Assembly: GCA_014237465.1 (NCBI GenBank) | Contig: JABZFM010000024.1 | Coordinates: 19,813-83,812, forward strand | Direction of reading: 5' to 3' | Source of the DNA: Desulfobacteraceae bacterium | GTDB lineage: Bacteria; Desulfobacterota; Desulfobacteria; Desulfobacterales; Desulfosalsimonadaceae | DNA length: 64,000 nucleotides | Shown: positions 1 to 7,261 of the stretch, one piece after another | Layout of the letters: the number at the start of each line of letters is the position of its first letter | Numbering within the stretch: the first letter of the stretch is position 1 | Notes under the pieces: model-generated | What the model was told of the DNA's origin: nothing | The model's database searches: none | Seen by the model: the letters and a program-made list of their open reading frames with translations, nothing else | Translations under genes and position numbers: made by a program

Positions 1-264
1 GAGCGTTTTATCAGGATAAATTGTTGATTCAAGGTAAATGCTCAGTTTTTGAATGATTTTTTCCGGCTGAATGCGACTTTCAAAAATATTATTTAACCCG
101 GGATCCTCTTCAAAATTAATATAGGCAACTGTTTCATATTCATTCGCACCAAAATTCTTAAGAAGATACGTCTTGCCAACCTGCCGGGCGCCTTTGAGGA
201 TCAGAGGTTTCCGTTGCGTATTGTTTTTCCATTCGATCAATTTGTTATAAATATCTCGTTTCAT
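1..264 (-). CDS. AAA+ ATPase (DUF4143-type), N-terminal part; gene runs off the window
   Basis: Reading the complement from the ATG at 264-262 gives an open frame to the window edge (88 residues, 3' end missing). It begins MKRDIYNKLIEWKN and carries a Walker A segment, LKGARQVGKT, at about residues 22-31, followed by a YINFEEDPG strand. This N-terminus is typical of the archaeal/bacterial ATPases that carry DUF4143 in their C-terminal half. Those proteins bind ATP, and their cellular role is largely unknown. The C-terminal domain cannot be seen here. The upstream region (265-410) contains four evenly spaced repeats that probably belong to its promoter. Family assignment is from the N-terminus only. 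Confidence 0.75.
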   Translation of the reverse strand, partial: MKRDIYNKLIEWKNNTQRKPLILKGARQVGKTYLLKNFGANEYETVAYINFEEDPGLNNIFESRIQPEKIIQKLSIYLESTIYPDKTL

Positions 265-280
265 AAATATTAAAATACAC

Positions 281-408
281 AAAAACGTGATGAAATACAA
301 GTTTTATATCCAAAAAATGTGATAAAAATGCTATTTTTGATCCATAAAACGTGATTTTTTTCTGTTTTTTGATGCATAAAACGTGATTTTTTATTAATTA
401 TTACAGAT
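281..408. repeat. Four imperfect direct repeats with an exact 32-bp period
   Basis: The octamer AACGTGAT occurs at 284, 348 and 380, with AATGTGAT at 316, so four copies are spaced exactly 32 bp apart. Flanking bases are also partly shared: A/T-rich before each core, and a T-run with GATCCA/GATGCA before the next. The array lies just upstream of the minus-strand ATPase start at 264. A spacing of about three helical turns would put bound proteins on one face of the DNA, so an operator array is the natural reading. It is not a CRISPR: the units are imperfect and there are no unique spacers. The remaining sequence to 740 shows only A/T-rich DNA. Confidence 0.7.
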
Positions 409-740
409 TGGAATATACTTTAACTTGCTGTAATTAAAAAAAGTTAACTCTATCTGGAGAGATGAATCTCCAGTGGGATCTGGATGAATTGGATCGGATT
501 GGCCGGCAACTTTTTTCTTATCAAAAATTAACCCTGCTATTTTTCAATTTAAATGCAAATTAACCCTGAAAATATTCATTAATTTCCGGAAAGTTCTGAA
601 TTTCCGCCGGAATTATCGCAAAAATACATGTACAGCACTCATAATATGCGCCTCAGCCCATCCGGACACAGACCCAAAATTTCACCAGAAAAAAAATTAT
701 TCGTAAACAAAACAAGTCATTAAAAACTCCCCACGCGGTT

Positions 741-756
741 TGGCACACTTATTGGA
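741..756 (+). promoter_or_regulatory. Sigma-54 promoter of peptide cassette 1
   Basis: TGGCAC at 741-746, five bases, then TTGGA at 752-756 matches the -24/-12 layout (TGGCAC-N5-TTGCA) with one change, C to G, in the -12 box. It lies 52 bp before the ATG of a 19-aa ORF. The same promoter with the same -12 variant and similar downstream sequence recurs at 2924. A sigma-54 activator gene is encoded between the two copies. Confidence 0.8.
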
Positions 757-807
757 TTATTAATAATCAAACGGCAACAAAAACCAACCACAAAAGGAGG
801 AGACAAA

Positions 808-867
808 ATGGAAACTTTACTGACAATAGGACACATCGTTGTTTATGCCATTCTCTGGATCGCTTAA
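808..867 (+). CDS. 19-aa hydrophobic peptide, cassette 1, first gene
   Basis: ATG at 808, stop TAA at 865-867. The product is METLLTIGHIVVYAILWIA. A very strong ribosome binding site (AGGAGG at 796-801) sits 6 nt before the ATG. The peptide has one acidic residue, a central Gly-His and is otherwise hydrophobic enough for a single membrane helix. It is nearly identical to the peptide at 2996 (two differences), which argues for selection on the protein. It follows a sigma-54 promoter and is followed by a second tiny ORF. I do not recognise the family. A membrane-inserted stress or regulatory peptide is inference. Confidence 0.72.
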   Translation: METLLTIGHIVVYAILWIA

Positions 868-959
868 CGGATCATTCGCCAAGTCAATGAAAAGATCCAT
901 TAAACAAAGAGATGGCGCAATTCTTTTCAATAACGCAAATTAAAAAAAGGAGAAATAAA

Positions 960-1022
960 ATGGAAATTTTAACAATACTCACAAACGTTGTTTATTGTTT
1001 TACTCTTGGGTGGATTGTATAA
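960..1022 (+). CDS. 20-aa hydrophobic peptide, cassette 1, second gene
   Basis: ATG at 960, stop at 1020-1022. The product is MEILTILTNVVYCFTLGWIV. AAGGAG lies about 8 nt upstream. It shares the ME-x-LT start, the VVY core and a WI near the end with the 19-aa peptides at 808 and 2996, but it lacks Gly-His and has a Cys. It is a diverged member, probably co-transcribed from the sigma-54 promoter at 741 because only about 90 bp and no terminator separate it from the first ORF. The function is unknown. Confidence 0.62.
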   Translation: MEILTILTNVVYCFTLGWIV

Positions 1023-1111
1023 TCCAATGATATTGATCAACTCACGATGTATTCTTAAAAAGCTTTGTCACGCCGCAGCGCGCCGCTGTATCAAAAAATA
1101 ACTTTTATAAA

Positions 1112-1179
1112 GTAGGCCGGGTTTCTTACCCGGCGATTGACATAGCATTTTCATTTGTCGGGAAAGAATCCCGACCTAC
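1112..1179. repeat. REP-like inverted repeat, copy 1
   Basis: GTAGGCCGGGTTTCTTACCC begins at 1112 and is answered by GGGAAAGAATCCCGACCTAC ending at 1179, forming an imperfect hairpin about 68 bp long. A near-identical copy sits at 9374-9438 and a half copy at 55983-56005. It lies between converging genes (cassette 1 and the activator at 1309). The rest of 1023-1308 shows no other feature. Confidence 0.8.
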
Positions 1180-1308
1180 GATTTATTTCATCGACCATTA
1201 TGAAGTTATTTGGAAGTCAAAAATTAGCTATTTCTGGACTTTTGCCATCAATAAATTCAATAAGATAAAAAGACAATTTCCCAAAACACTGACTTTTTTG
1301 CGAAGACA

Positions 1309-2790
1309 TCAATCTTCATCAATATATTTTTTGACGGTACGTGTATCCAGCCCGGTCCTTCGCGCCACTTCAATGTAAGTGCCGAACTTGTCATGTAAAT
1401 ACCGGCAGTATCCCTTTAAAAGATTTTTGGCGTCAACATTACCGTTCTCCATGTCTTTTACGAGCTGAGACGGATAGATCTTTGAATTGGAATCAGTTTC
1501 TCTTTGATGACTGCCGTAACTTCGGTTGAGGAGTATTCGTCTGACGCATTGCGCCAGCTCCCGAACATTGCCCGGCCATGAATAATTAGTTCCCAGTTCA
1601 GCATCAATTGTCTTTTTCGTCAATTCAACCAGTTCCGCAGAAGGTTCCCCGGTAATCCGTTCAATGGTTACTTCCAGCAGATCATCCAGCTCACTGGAAT
1701 CCTCTTCAATCCGCTGCCGAAGCGGGGGAACCATGATGATATCCGAACACAGCCGGTAAAAAAAATCATCCCGCAGCACCCCCTTGCCCTGAATTCTGTT
1801 AATGGGCTGGTTTGTGGCCGCAATGACCCGGCCTTTAAAACGGCTTTCATCGTGACTGCCGACCGGACTGTAGACCCTTTCTTCTAAGACTTTCAGCAGC
1901 TTGATTTGAACCGGTATGGAAACTTCACCGATTTCATCCAGAAAAATGGAGCCATGGGGACTGCACCGGTCAAAAATGCCTTCATGGTCATTCACCGCGC
2001 CGGTAAAAGCGCCCTTCTTGTGACCAAAAAGCTCTGATTCAATCAGGTTTTCGGAAAACTGAGAAAGATTCATTGAAACAAAAGAGCTGTTAAAGCTTTC
2101 GGTAAAGCATGCCTTTTTTTCATCAAATGGAATAAATCCGCTTCTGCCGATGGCCATGGCGGCAGCACCTTTTCCGGTTCCTGTCTCCCCCAGAATCAAC
2201 GTTGAGAAATCCTCCATGCGGTTCCATAAAAACCGGTTATACAGATCAAGATCATAGGTAAAAACCTTATTCCACAGGCTTTCCCGCAATTTTTTCATAC
2301 ATTGACTTCTGCCCACCAGGCTGTGGTGGATGAAATAAAAGGCCCTCCTGAGTTGATAAAACAAAGCAAAGAATTGGATGGCTTCATCGTGTGAAAAACC
2401 TCTCTTGTGAAAAATGGCAAAAACATCATTTGCAAAGTTAACTTTTACTGATTTTTCTCCGGCCATAATCTGTTCCTGAATCAGGCTGTCAAACTGGCCG
2501 ACAAACGTATAAAAAAGGTCAAATAGGCATGCGGAAGTAAGAATTTGACGGTCTTTTCCTGAAAATCGATTGATGTCGCACATTCCGCTGGATTCAAATT
2601 TTTGAATTCTTCTTTTGACTTCAGCAACAGCCGCTCCCACCAGCTTATTTATAGCCACATCCGGAAACATTCCCACGATTTTAAGATCATTTTCCATTCT
2701 TTCATCTGAGAACGGATTGGCAAGCACTGCCTGACTTACAATCGAGAAAAACTCTTTTTCCTCAGCTTTTAAACGATATCTATTCGCCAT
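1309..2790 (-). CDS. Sigma-54-dependent AAA+ transcriptional activator
   Basis: This is a bacterial enhancer-binding protein of 493 aa. The start chosen is the ATG at 2790 (MANRYRLKAEEK), which has GGGAGGTGG just upstream; an upstream in-frame start would add 8 residues without a ribosome site. The N-terminal ~190 residues are alpha-helical and match no sensor domain I recognise. The AAA+ domain follows, with Walker A GETGTGKG near residue 205, the sigma-54-contacting loop GAFTGA near 265 and Walker B IFLDEIGE near 290. The last ~35 residues form a Fis-type helix-turn-helix (YIEVARRTGLDTRTVKKY). It lacks an obvious phosphorylatable receiver domain. Its gene is bracketed by two sigma-54 promoters driving tiny hydrophobic peptides, which are its likely targets. 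Cassette 2 is divergent, with 134 bp between the start codon and the promoter. Confidence 0.93.
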   Translation of the reverse strand: MANRYRLKAEEKEFFSIVSQAVLANPFSDERMENDLKIVGMFPDVAINKLVGAAVAEVKRRIQKFESSGMCDINRFSGKDRQILTSACLFDLFYTFVGQFDSLIQEQIMAGEKSVKVNFANDVFAIFHKRGFSHDEAIQFFALFYQLRRAFYFIHHSLVGRSQCMKKLRESLWNKVFTYDLDLYNRFLWNRMEDFSTLILGETGTGKGAAAMAIGRSGFIPFDEKKACFTESFNSSFVSMNLSQFSENLIESELFGHKKGAFTGAVNDHEGIFDRCSPHGSIFLDEIGEVSIPVQIKLLKVLEERVYSPVGSHDESRFKGRVIAATNQPINRIQGKGVLRDDFFYRLCSDIIMVPPLRQRIEEDSSELDDLLEVTIERITGEPSAELVELTKKTIDAELGTNYSWPGNVRELAQCVRRILLNRSYGSHQRETDSNSKIYPSQLVKDMENGNVDAKNLLKGYCRYLHDKFGTYIEVARRTGLDTRTVKKYIDED

Positions 2791-2923
2791 ATTCCACCTC
2801 CCGCAATAATACACGCACTACATGCATTAACGTTATTCCAAAAGATAGCGCACATAGTGAATATTGGCAACAAAAAATAAAATAATCTTGAAAAAACAAT
2901 TAGTTATAATTTATCGCATAGAT

Positions 2924-2939
2924 TGGCACGATTATTGGA
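2924..2939 (+). promoter_or_regulatory. Sigma-54 promoter of peptide cassette 2
   Basis: TGGCAC at 2924-2929, GATTA spacer, TTGGA at 2935-2939. The sequence continues TTACTAATAATTAAAC, paralleling TTATTAATAATCAAAC after the promoter at 741, so the two promoter regions are paralogous. The ATG of the 19-aa ORF lies 57 bp downstream. The divergent activator gene starts at 2790, leaving about 130 bp that could hold its enhancer sites. Confidence 0.83.
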
Positions 2940-2995
2940 TTACTAATAATTAAACATCACCAAAACCGGCAACCAATCAAACAAGGAGAGATAAA

Positions 2996-3055
2996 ATGGA
3001 AACTTTACTGACTTTCGGACACATTGTTTTTTATGCCATTCTCTGGATCGCATAA
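2996..3055 (+). CDS. 19-aa hydrophobic peptide, cassette 2, first gene
   Basis: ATG at 2996, TAA at 3053-3055. The product is METLLTFGHIVFYAILWIA. AAGGAGAG lies 6-7 nt upstream. It differs from the peptide at 808 at only two positions (I to F, V to F), both keeping hydrophobicity, and several codons differ silently in the third base (for example the last codon, GCT versus GCA). That pattern suggests the protein sequence is maintained after duplication. It is transcribed from the sigma-54 promoter at 2924. The function is unknown. Confidence 0.75.
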   Translation: METLLTFGHIVFYAILWIA

Positions 3056-3126
3056 ATCAAAAGATTACCGGCAAATGAAAAAATCCTCTTAAATCAATTA
3101 AAACTTATAAAAAAGGGGGCAACAAA

Positions 3127-3228
3127 ATGTTTTTCCGCAAACAATCCATCATCGAAAAGGATAAAAAAATGGAATCCTTGCTGACATTCGGACACACCAT
3201 TATTTATGCCCTTTTTCGGATTATATAA
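3127..3228 (+). CDS. Hydrophobic peptide, cassette 2, second gene (33 aa, or 19 aa from an internal start)
   Basis: ATG at 3127 with a G-rich ribosome site (AAAAGGGGGC) gives 33 residues. The first 14 (MFFRKQSIIEKDKK) are basic, and the rest, MESLLTFGHTIIYALFRII, is a member of the same peptide family as 808 and 2996. The internal ATG at 3169 is preceded by AAGGATAAAAAA and could also be used. Either way the conserved core ME-x-LLT-x-GH-x-x-x-YA is present. Unlike its relatives, the C-terminus has Arg in place of Trp. It lies about 70 bp after the first cassette-2 peptide. Confidence 0.65.
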   Translation: MFFRKQSIIEKDKKMESLLTFGHTIIYALFRII

Positions 3229-3257
3229 ATGACCGTTCGAGAATCAGATATACAAAT

Positions 3258-5495
3258 TTATCTGTCTTTCCACTCCCGTATTTTCATTTTCCCATATTGA
3301 TAGCCAACTTCAACAATCTCATCGAATGATTCAAACTCCAGGAATTTAAAGCGCTCCAAAGGAAGCCGCAGGCTCAGGTCGGCATCCAGCTGGGCCTTTT
3401 CGGTCTTTTGCCTGCTGCCGACTACCGCGGACCTGTAGATGATATCCAATATGTTGGGAACATACTCCCGATTTTTTAATGGGATCATCCGGTCCCAGAG
3501 AACCTTCCATGGAGACGGGAATTCTGCCTGCGAAGTGCTCAGCACTTTTGCATCGGTCACATCCACGGCAATCACCTTGCCTTTAAAAAACCGCCGGGCA
3601 ATGTCAACCGGCATATTGTTCATAATGCCGCCGTCTACAAGAATTTCATTGTTCTGAACCACCGGCGGAACAATGCCCGGGACCGAGGAAGTCGCCCGGA
3701 TGGCTTTAAAAAGCGGTCCTTTACGGTGTATAACGGCCGCCGCTGAAGTCAAATTGGTGGAAATACAGAAAAATGGGAGCCACAGGTCTTCAATCTTTGT
3801 TTCCCTGAAAATCATTTTTGCAGCCAGGTCAAACTTCCGCCCCCGGATGAAGGAAATCAACGGCAGGGTCATGTCCTTCATGGGCTTTGAAAGCACCCAA
3901 AACCACCGATTGTTCCGTATCAAATCAGCATATCCCATGCCAATGGCATATTGGGATGCGATAAGAGCGCCCATACTTGTGCCGCTGATACTGTCAATGG
4001 GGACTTCACATTCCTCAAGGGCACGGATAACCCCTATGTGGGCCAAACCGCAAGCAGCGCCGCCACTGAGGACCAGGTTAAAAGCGTTTCCGGTCAATAA
4101 ACGGGCAATGCGGCCTATATCCGAATTCCTGCCTTGAAGAACATGATAATGTTCATTTGCCGGAAGCACGCTGAGCCAATGATCAGAACCTGAAGGACGT
4201 GAGGTGCCTTCCGGATGAATAAATACCAGGGCCCGGTTCGATGATTCGCCGCATTCATTCTGGAAAAATGAAATAAATTCTTTTTCAATGACCGAAACCG
4301 GCTTGTTTCCCGGAACAAGCACCAGGATTTTGTCGGCATTTTGAAGGCATTGTTTTGTCCAGGCAGATGCCGACATATCCGCCTCATAAACCATAAAATC
4401 ATACCGGGTTTCCTGCTCGTTAAACCATGCGGAAAGTCTGACGGTAAACGGGTTTTCTTCCTTGATATGCTCTATGCCGCGCAACCCGAAAATGCCGCTC
4501 ATATGCCGGCTGTTCAGGTGGAGGGTCGACGTATGCATGGACAACTCTTTTGAGAGGCATTCTGAAAATTCGGCCAGGGGCATATCCGGGCAAACAGCGA
4601 CAATCGCCAGGTTTATTTGGGCAGCAGATTCACGAAAGGGTTCTTCGGCCTTCAGGATCCGTCTGGCAAGTGTCTGGCCGATGGACATGATTGCTCGTGG
4701 ATGGACGCTGGCAAGCCTTTCAAATGCATCCGTGGAAATCTTCACAAGATCCGATTCGCGCAGTGCAAAAAGCGTCGCGGACCTGAGCCCTCCGGTAAGG
4801 AACGCCATCTCTCCCAGGATTTCACCGCGACCGATGGTGCCCAGGTCTATTTTGCTATGATTCTCATCTTCCTTGACAACCTGAAGTCTCCCGCTGACAA
4901 CGATATACAGGCAGTCCCCCAGGTCACACTGGCGGCAGAGGATCTCTTTGCGGCAAAGATGGATCCACTCACTGTGCTTTTCAATATACTCAAGCTCTGT
5001 TTTATCCAGGGTCCCGAATAGGTTCGGCAGAAGCGCCCTAAGCTGGTCGTTTCTTAATCGTCTGCGGGCGATGTTTAAAATTTTCTGAAACGTATCCGGC
5101 GCATCTGAAGCGATGCATTCCATAACAGGGGGGGGAATTTTGAGCAGGCGGGTTCTGGTGCCGGCATAAACGCTGGCGGTTCGGCGTCCCCCGGTGAGTG
5201 CCTGAATTTCACCGACAGGCATAAACGGGTCCACTTTCCCTATAAGTACCGGGCGGCCTTTCTCATCCGCCACATTAGACACGTTAGACACACTTGACAT
5301 GGACACTTCCAGTTGTCCGAGAAGGACCACGTACATGGCGTCTGCAGGGTCATCCTGGCAAAACAGAATTTGACCTTTTTCGAGTTCAACCGATTCCGAA
5401 TTCTCACAAATCATCTGCCAGACCGATTCATTGATCTGGCAGAACAGCTCCGACTGTCGCATTTCGCAAAAAAGGTCTTCACTCAACCGGTTCAT
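3258..5495 (-). CDS. Patatin-like phospholipase with two cyclic-nucleotide-binding domains (NTE/RssA type)
   Basis: 745 aa. Two cNMP-binding beta-barrels occupy about residues 10-135 and 165-290 (ILFCQDDPADAMYVVLLGQLEVS; GRGEILGEMAFLTGG). A linker of about 180 residues follows. The patatin hydrolase domain starts near 467, with oxyanion segment SGGAACGLAHIG, nucleophile elbow GTSMG near 498 and the catalytic Asp in DGG near 614. This is the architecture of neuropathy-target-esterase-like lysophospholipases, which act at membranes. No signal peptide is visible. It ends only 30 bp from peptide cassette 2, in the opposite direction, so it is not in that operon. A link to membrane homeostasis is inference from position. 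Confidence 0.9.
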   Translation of the reverse strand: MNRLSEDLFCEMRQSELFCQINESVWQMICENSESVELEKGQILFCQDDPADAMYVVLLGQLEVSMSSVSNVSNVADEKGRPVLIGKVDPFMPVGEIQALTGGRRTASVYAGTRTRLLKIPPPVMECIASDAPDTFQKILNIARRRLRNDQLRALLPNLFGTLDKTELEYIEKHSEWIHLCRKEILCRQCDLGDCLYIVVSGRLQVVKEDENHSKIDLGTIGRGEILGEMAFLTGGLRSATLFALRESDLVKISTDAFERLASVHPRAIMSIGQTLARRILKAEEPFRESAAQINLAIVAVCPDMPLAEFSECLSKELSMHTSTLHLNSRHMSGIFGLRGIEHIKEENPFTVRLSAWFNEQETRYDFMVYEADMSASAWTKQCLQNADKILVLVPGNKPVSVIEKEFISFFQNECGESSNRALVFIHPEGTSRPSGSDHWLSVLPANEHYHVLQGRNSDIGRIARLLTGNAFNLVLSGGAACGLAHIGVIRALEECEVPIDSISGTSMGALIASQYAIGMGYADLIRNNRWFWVLSKPMKDMTLPLISFIRGRKFDLAAKMIFRETKIEDLWLPFFCISTNLTSAAAVIHRKGPLFKAIRATSSVPGIVPPVVQNNEILVDGGIMNNMPVDIARRFFKGKVIAVDVTDAKVLSTSQAEFPSPWKVLWDRMIPLKNREYVPNILDIIYRSAVVGSRQKTEKAQLDADLSLRLPLERFKFLEFESFDEIVEVGYQYGKMKIREWKDR

Positions 5496-5652
5496 GGCAA
5501 AGCCTCTCAGGCCGGGTCGATTTTTACGAATTCCATAGTAACGCTTTTATATATTTTAGAATATAATTATTTCTCTTTTTGTTCAAATGATATTTTAAAA
5601 TGCCTCATAATGAATTAATCACAGCGGAATGTGAAAATCTGGAGGGCGCTAA

Positions 5653-5859
5653 TTAAAGTAAAAATTTTGATTTATAAACCCTGCGCTCCAGCATGCGCTT
5701 TTTTTGCGTGACGCAGGCCATACAGGAACAACCGCTGGAAAGTGGATGTTTTCCCAGTTTTTCAGATAAAATAATGGCGTCTTCGATCATTTCAACAATT
5801 TGTTTTAAAGCCTTGTCAGCTTTTAGTTTATTGGCGTTAATTTTGTCTATATTTTCCAA
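5653..5859 (-). CDS. Small Cys-containing protein paired with a nucleotidyltransferase
   Basis: 68 aa, starting at a TTG (5859) that overlaps the last 13 bp of the upstream gene; an AGGA lies about 10 nt before it. The N-terminal half is helical and charged, then GCSCMACVTQKKRMLERR gives a CxCxxC group that could bind metal, followed by a basic tail. There is no family I recognise. Overlap with the nucleotidyltransferase gene implies translational coupling. A toxin-antitoxin or substrate-partner relationship is possible but not shown. Confidence 0.55.
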   Translation of the reverse strand: MENIDKINANKLKADKALKQIVEMIEDAIILSEKLGKHPLSSGCSCMACVTQKKRMLERRVYKSKFLL

Positions 5860-6446
5860 TTTAAAGATTCCTGTTCCCCTGCCTTTTTAAATACATCCTT
5901 GACCAATTGAACCTGTTTAAACCTTTCAGCAAATTGAAGCACCCTTTCTTTTTCAATCCTGTTAAACGGCTTTGGGATCATTTGTTTAGTATTCATCCGG
6001 AGTAAAGAAATGATGTCCGCGGCATCCCTGTGTGTTCTATCCGGATTATTGGCAATCGCCATTATTTTTAAAATAATATAGTCGCTGGGTTGTATGACAG
6101 GATGTTTCCCTGTTAACTCATTTGCAACTTCAACGCTGTTTTGTATCATCGATTTTCCATCATCTGTTTGCACGAACAAAAAATCAACATTCCAGAGATC
6201 TTTCTGATCGGAATCAAATTGCGCAAAAGAATCCGTATCCTGGTAGCAATTATATCCCAACTGTGTCATGACATCAGATATATTTTTGTTGAATTTTCTT
6301 TCTGAAATCAGGTCTATATCAGCAGTATATCGTGGAAAGCCATAATAACCGAGGGCAAACGCGCCGATGATGGCATAAGGAATTGAGCGGTTTCGGAGAC
6401 GACCGGTGACATTTTCTATAATTTCTTTAAATCTGGAAGAAGGCAT
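5847..6446 (-). CDS. Nucleotidyltransferase-fold protein (AbiEii/MNT-like)
   Basis: 199 aa from ATG at 6446 (MPSSRFKEIIENV); an in-frame TTG two codons earlier is less likely. The segment IIGAFALGYYGFPRYTADIDL near residues 26-46 has the G-A-x-A-L ... R-x-T-x-D-I-D pattern of small nucleotidyltransferases that hold Mg through the two Asp residues. A later VQPSDYIILKIMA stretch and RDAADI resemble the C-terminal part of abortive-infection and toxin-type NTases. It overlaps a 68-aa downstream gene by 13 bp. Possible roles are a toxin-antitoxin component or an antibiotic-type transferase. The substrate cannot be told from sequence. Confidence 0.7.
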   Translation of the reverse strand: MPSSRFKEIIENVTGRLRNRSIPYAIIGAFALGYYGFPRYTADIDLISERKFNKNISDVMTQLGYNCYQDTDSFAQFDSDQKDLWNVDFLFVQTDDGKSMIQNSVEVANELTGKHPVIQPSDYIILKIMAIANNPDRTHRDAADIISLLRMNTKQMIPKPFNRIEKERVLQFAERFKQVQLVKDVFKKAGEQESLNWKI

Positions 6447-6758
6447 GCGCAAAATCTCACATATTTAATTGAATTCAATGGATAATCATTCTACCATTCA
6501 TAATTGTATCTTGCAAACATTAAACAACATTAAATTCATACCTGCACAAAAACCATGATTTAAAATTGTCATCGCCAACGAGTTTTTCCTTCAAATTGAA
6601 TATTTTTCACTTTAAAGGAAATCCCGCTTATTTTACAGGAAGATGGAGCGGTTTACTTGTAGAATCGATAAGGGGGAAAGCTTCGACTTTATCCTATTAA
6701 TTTTTTTTGCATATCCGGTTCGGTTAAGTTGGTTAGAAAAATTGCACATCGCTGAAAG

Positions 6759-6828
6759 GTAGGGTGCATTCTATGCACCATATTCAGTGAAGTTTAAGCT
6801 TTCCCCCGGTGCGTAAAACGCACCCTAC
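6759..6828. repeat. REP-like inverted repeat overlapping the 3' end of the GNAT gene
   Basis: GTAGGGTGCATTCTATGCAC starts at 6759 and its near complement ending in GTGCGTAAAACGCACCCTAC ends at 6828. Each arm also contains its own short palindrome (GTGCAT/ATGCAC; GTGCG/CGCAC). The right arm lies inside the C-terminal codons of the acetyltransferase gene, which stops at 6794. The rest of the gap 6447-6758 shows nothing I can support. Confidence 0.75.
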
Positions 6829-7261
6829 TTGAGCGAAGTGGATAACCAGTAAACCCGAGGCGTTTGTAAAAACTCAGCTGTCTGAATTCGATAAAAGATT
6901 CCACATAAAGTCGTTTTTTCTCTTTTCGGGCCATTGCTTTGGCATGAGAAACAAGCTGGATACCAAGTCCGTTTCTTCTGAATTCCGGATGCACGCTTAA
7001 CGTACCGACAGCCAGCGACTGGTAAGGGTATTGATTTTCCGGATTCCGGTGTTCCATGATCATGGCAGCCATAGTGATTGCCCCATCTTTTATAATAAAA
7101 CAACGCTTTTCCGTGATCGCGGCCCTTATGTATGGATCCGTATTCCAGTAAAAATCTTTGACACCCATATTTTTAACTGGATTTTTTAACTGGATTTTCA
7201 ACAGGGTATTTAATTCCCGGACACCCGTTAAATCATTTAACCGGGCGCATTCAATATCCAT
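6794..7261 (-). CDS. GNAT-family N-acetyltransferase
   Basis: 155 aa. Motif A (acetyl-CoA pyrophosphate loop) reads VHPEFRRNGLGIQLV around residues 90-104, with the R-x-x-G-x-G pattern, and the YKRLGF near 132 is the usual C-terminal GNAT strand. The start overlaps the stop of the upstream flavoenzyme by one base (TAATG), so the two are probably translationally coupled. The last ~12 residues (SSRVRFTHRGKA) are encoded within a REP-like repeat, so the native C-terminus may have been replaced. The substrate is unknown. Confidence 0.85.
   Translation of the reverse strand: MDIECARLNDLTGVRELNTLLKIQLKNPVKNMGVKDFYWNTDPYIRAAITEKRCFIIKDGAITMAAMIMEHRNPENQYPYQSLAVGTLSVHPEFRRNGLGIQLVSHAKAMARKEKKRLYVESFIEFRQLSFYKRLGFTGYPLRSSRVRFTHRGKA

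Noticed and set aside
281..408. CRISPR array
   Set aside because: Repeat units are only partly conserved, the period is 32 bp in total with no distinct spacers, and no cas genes are present.
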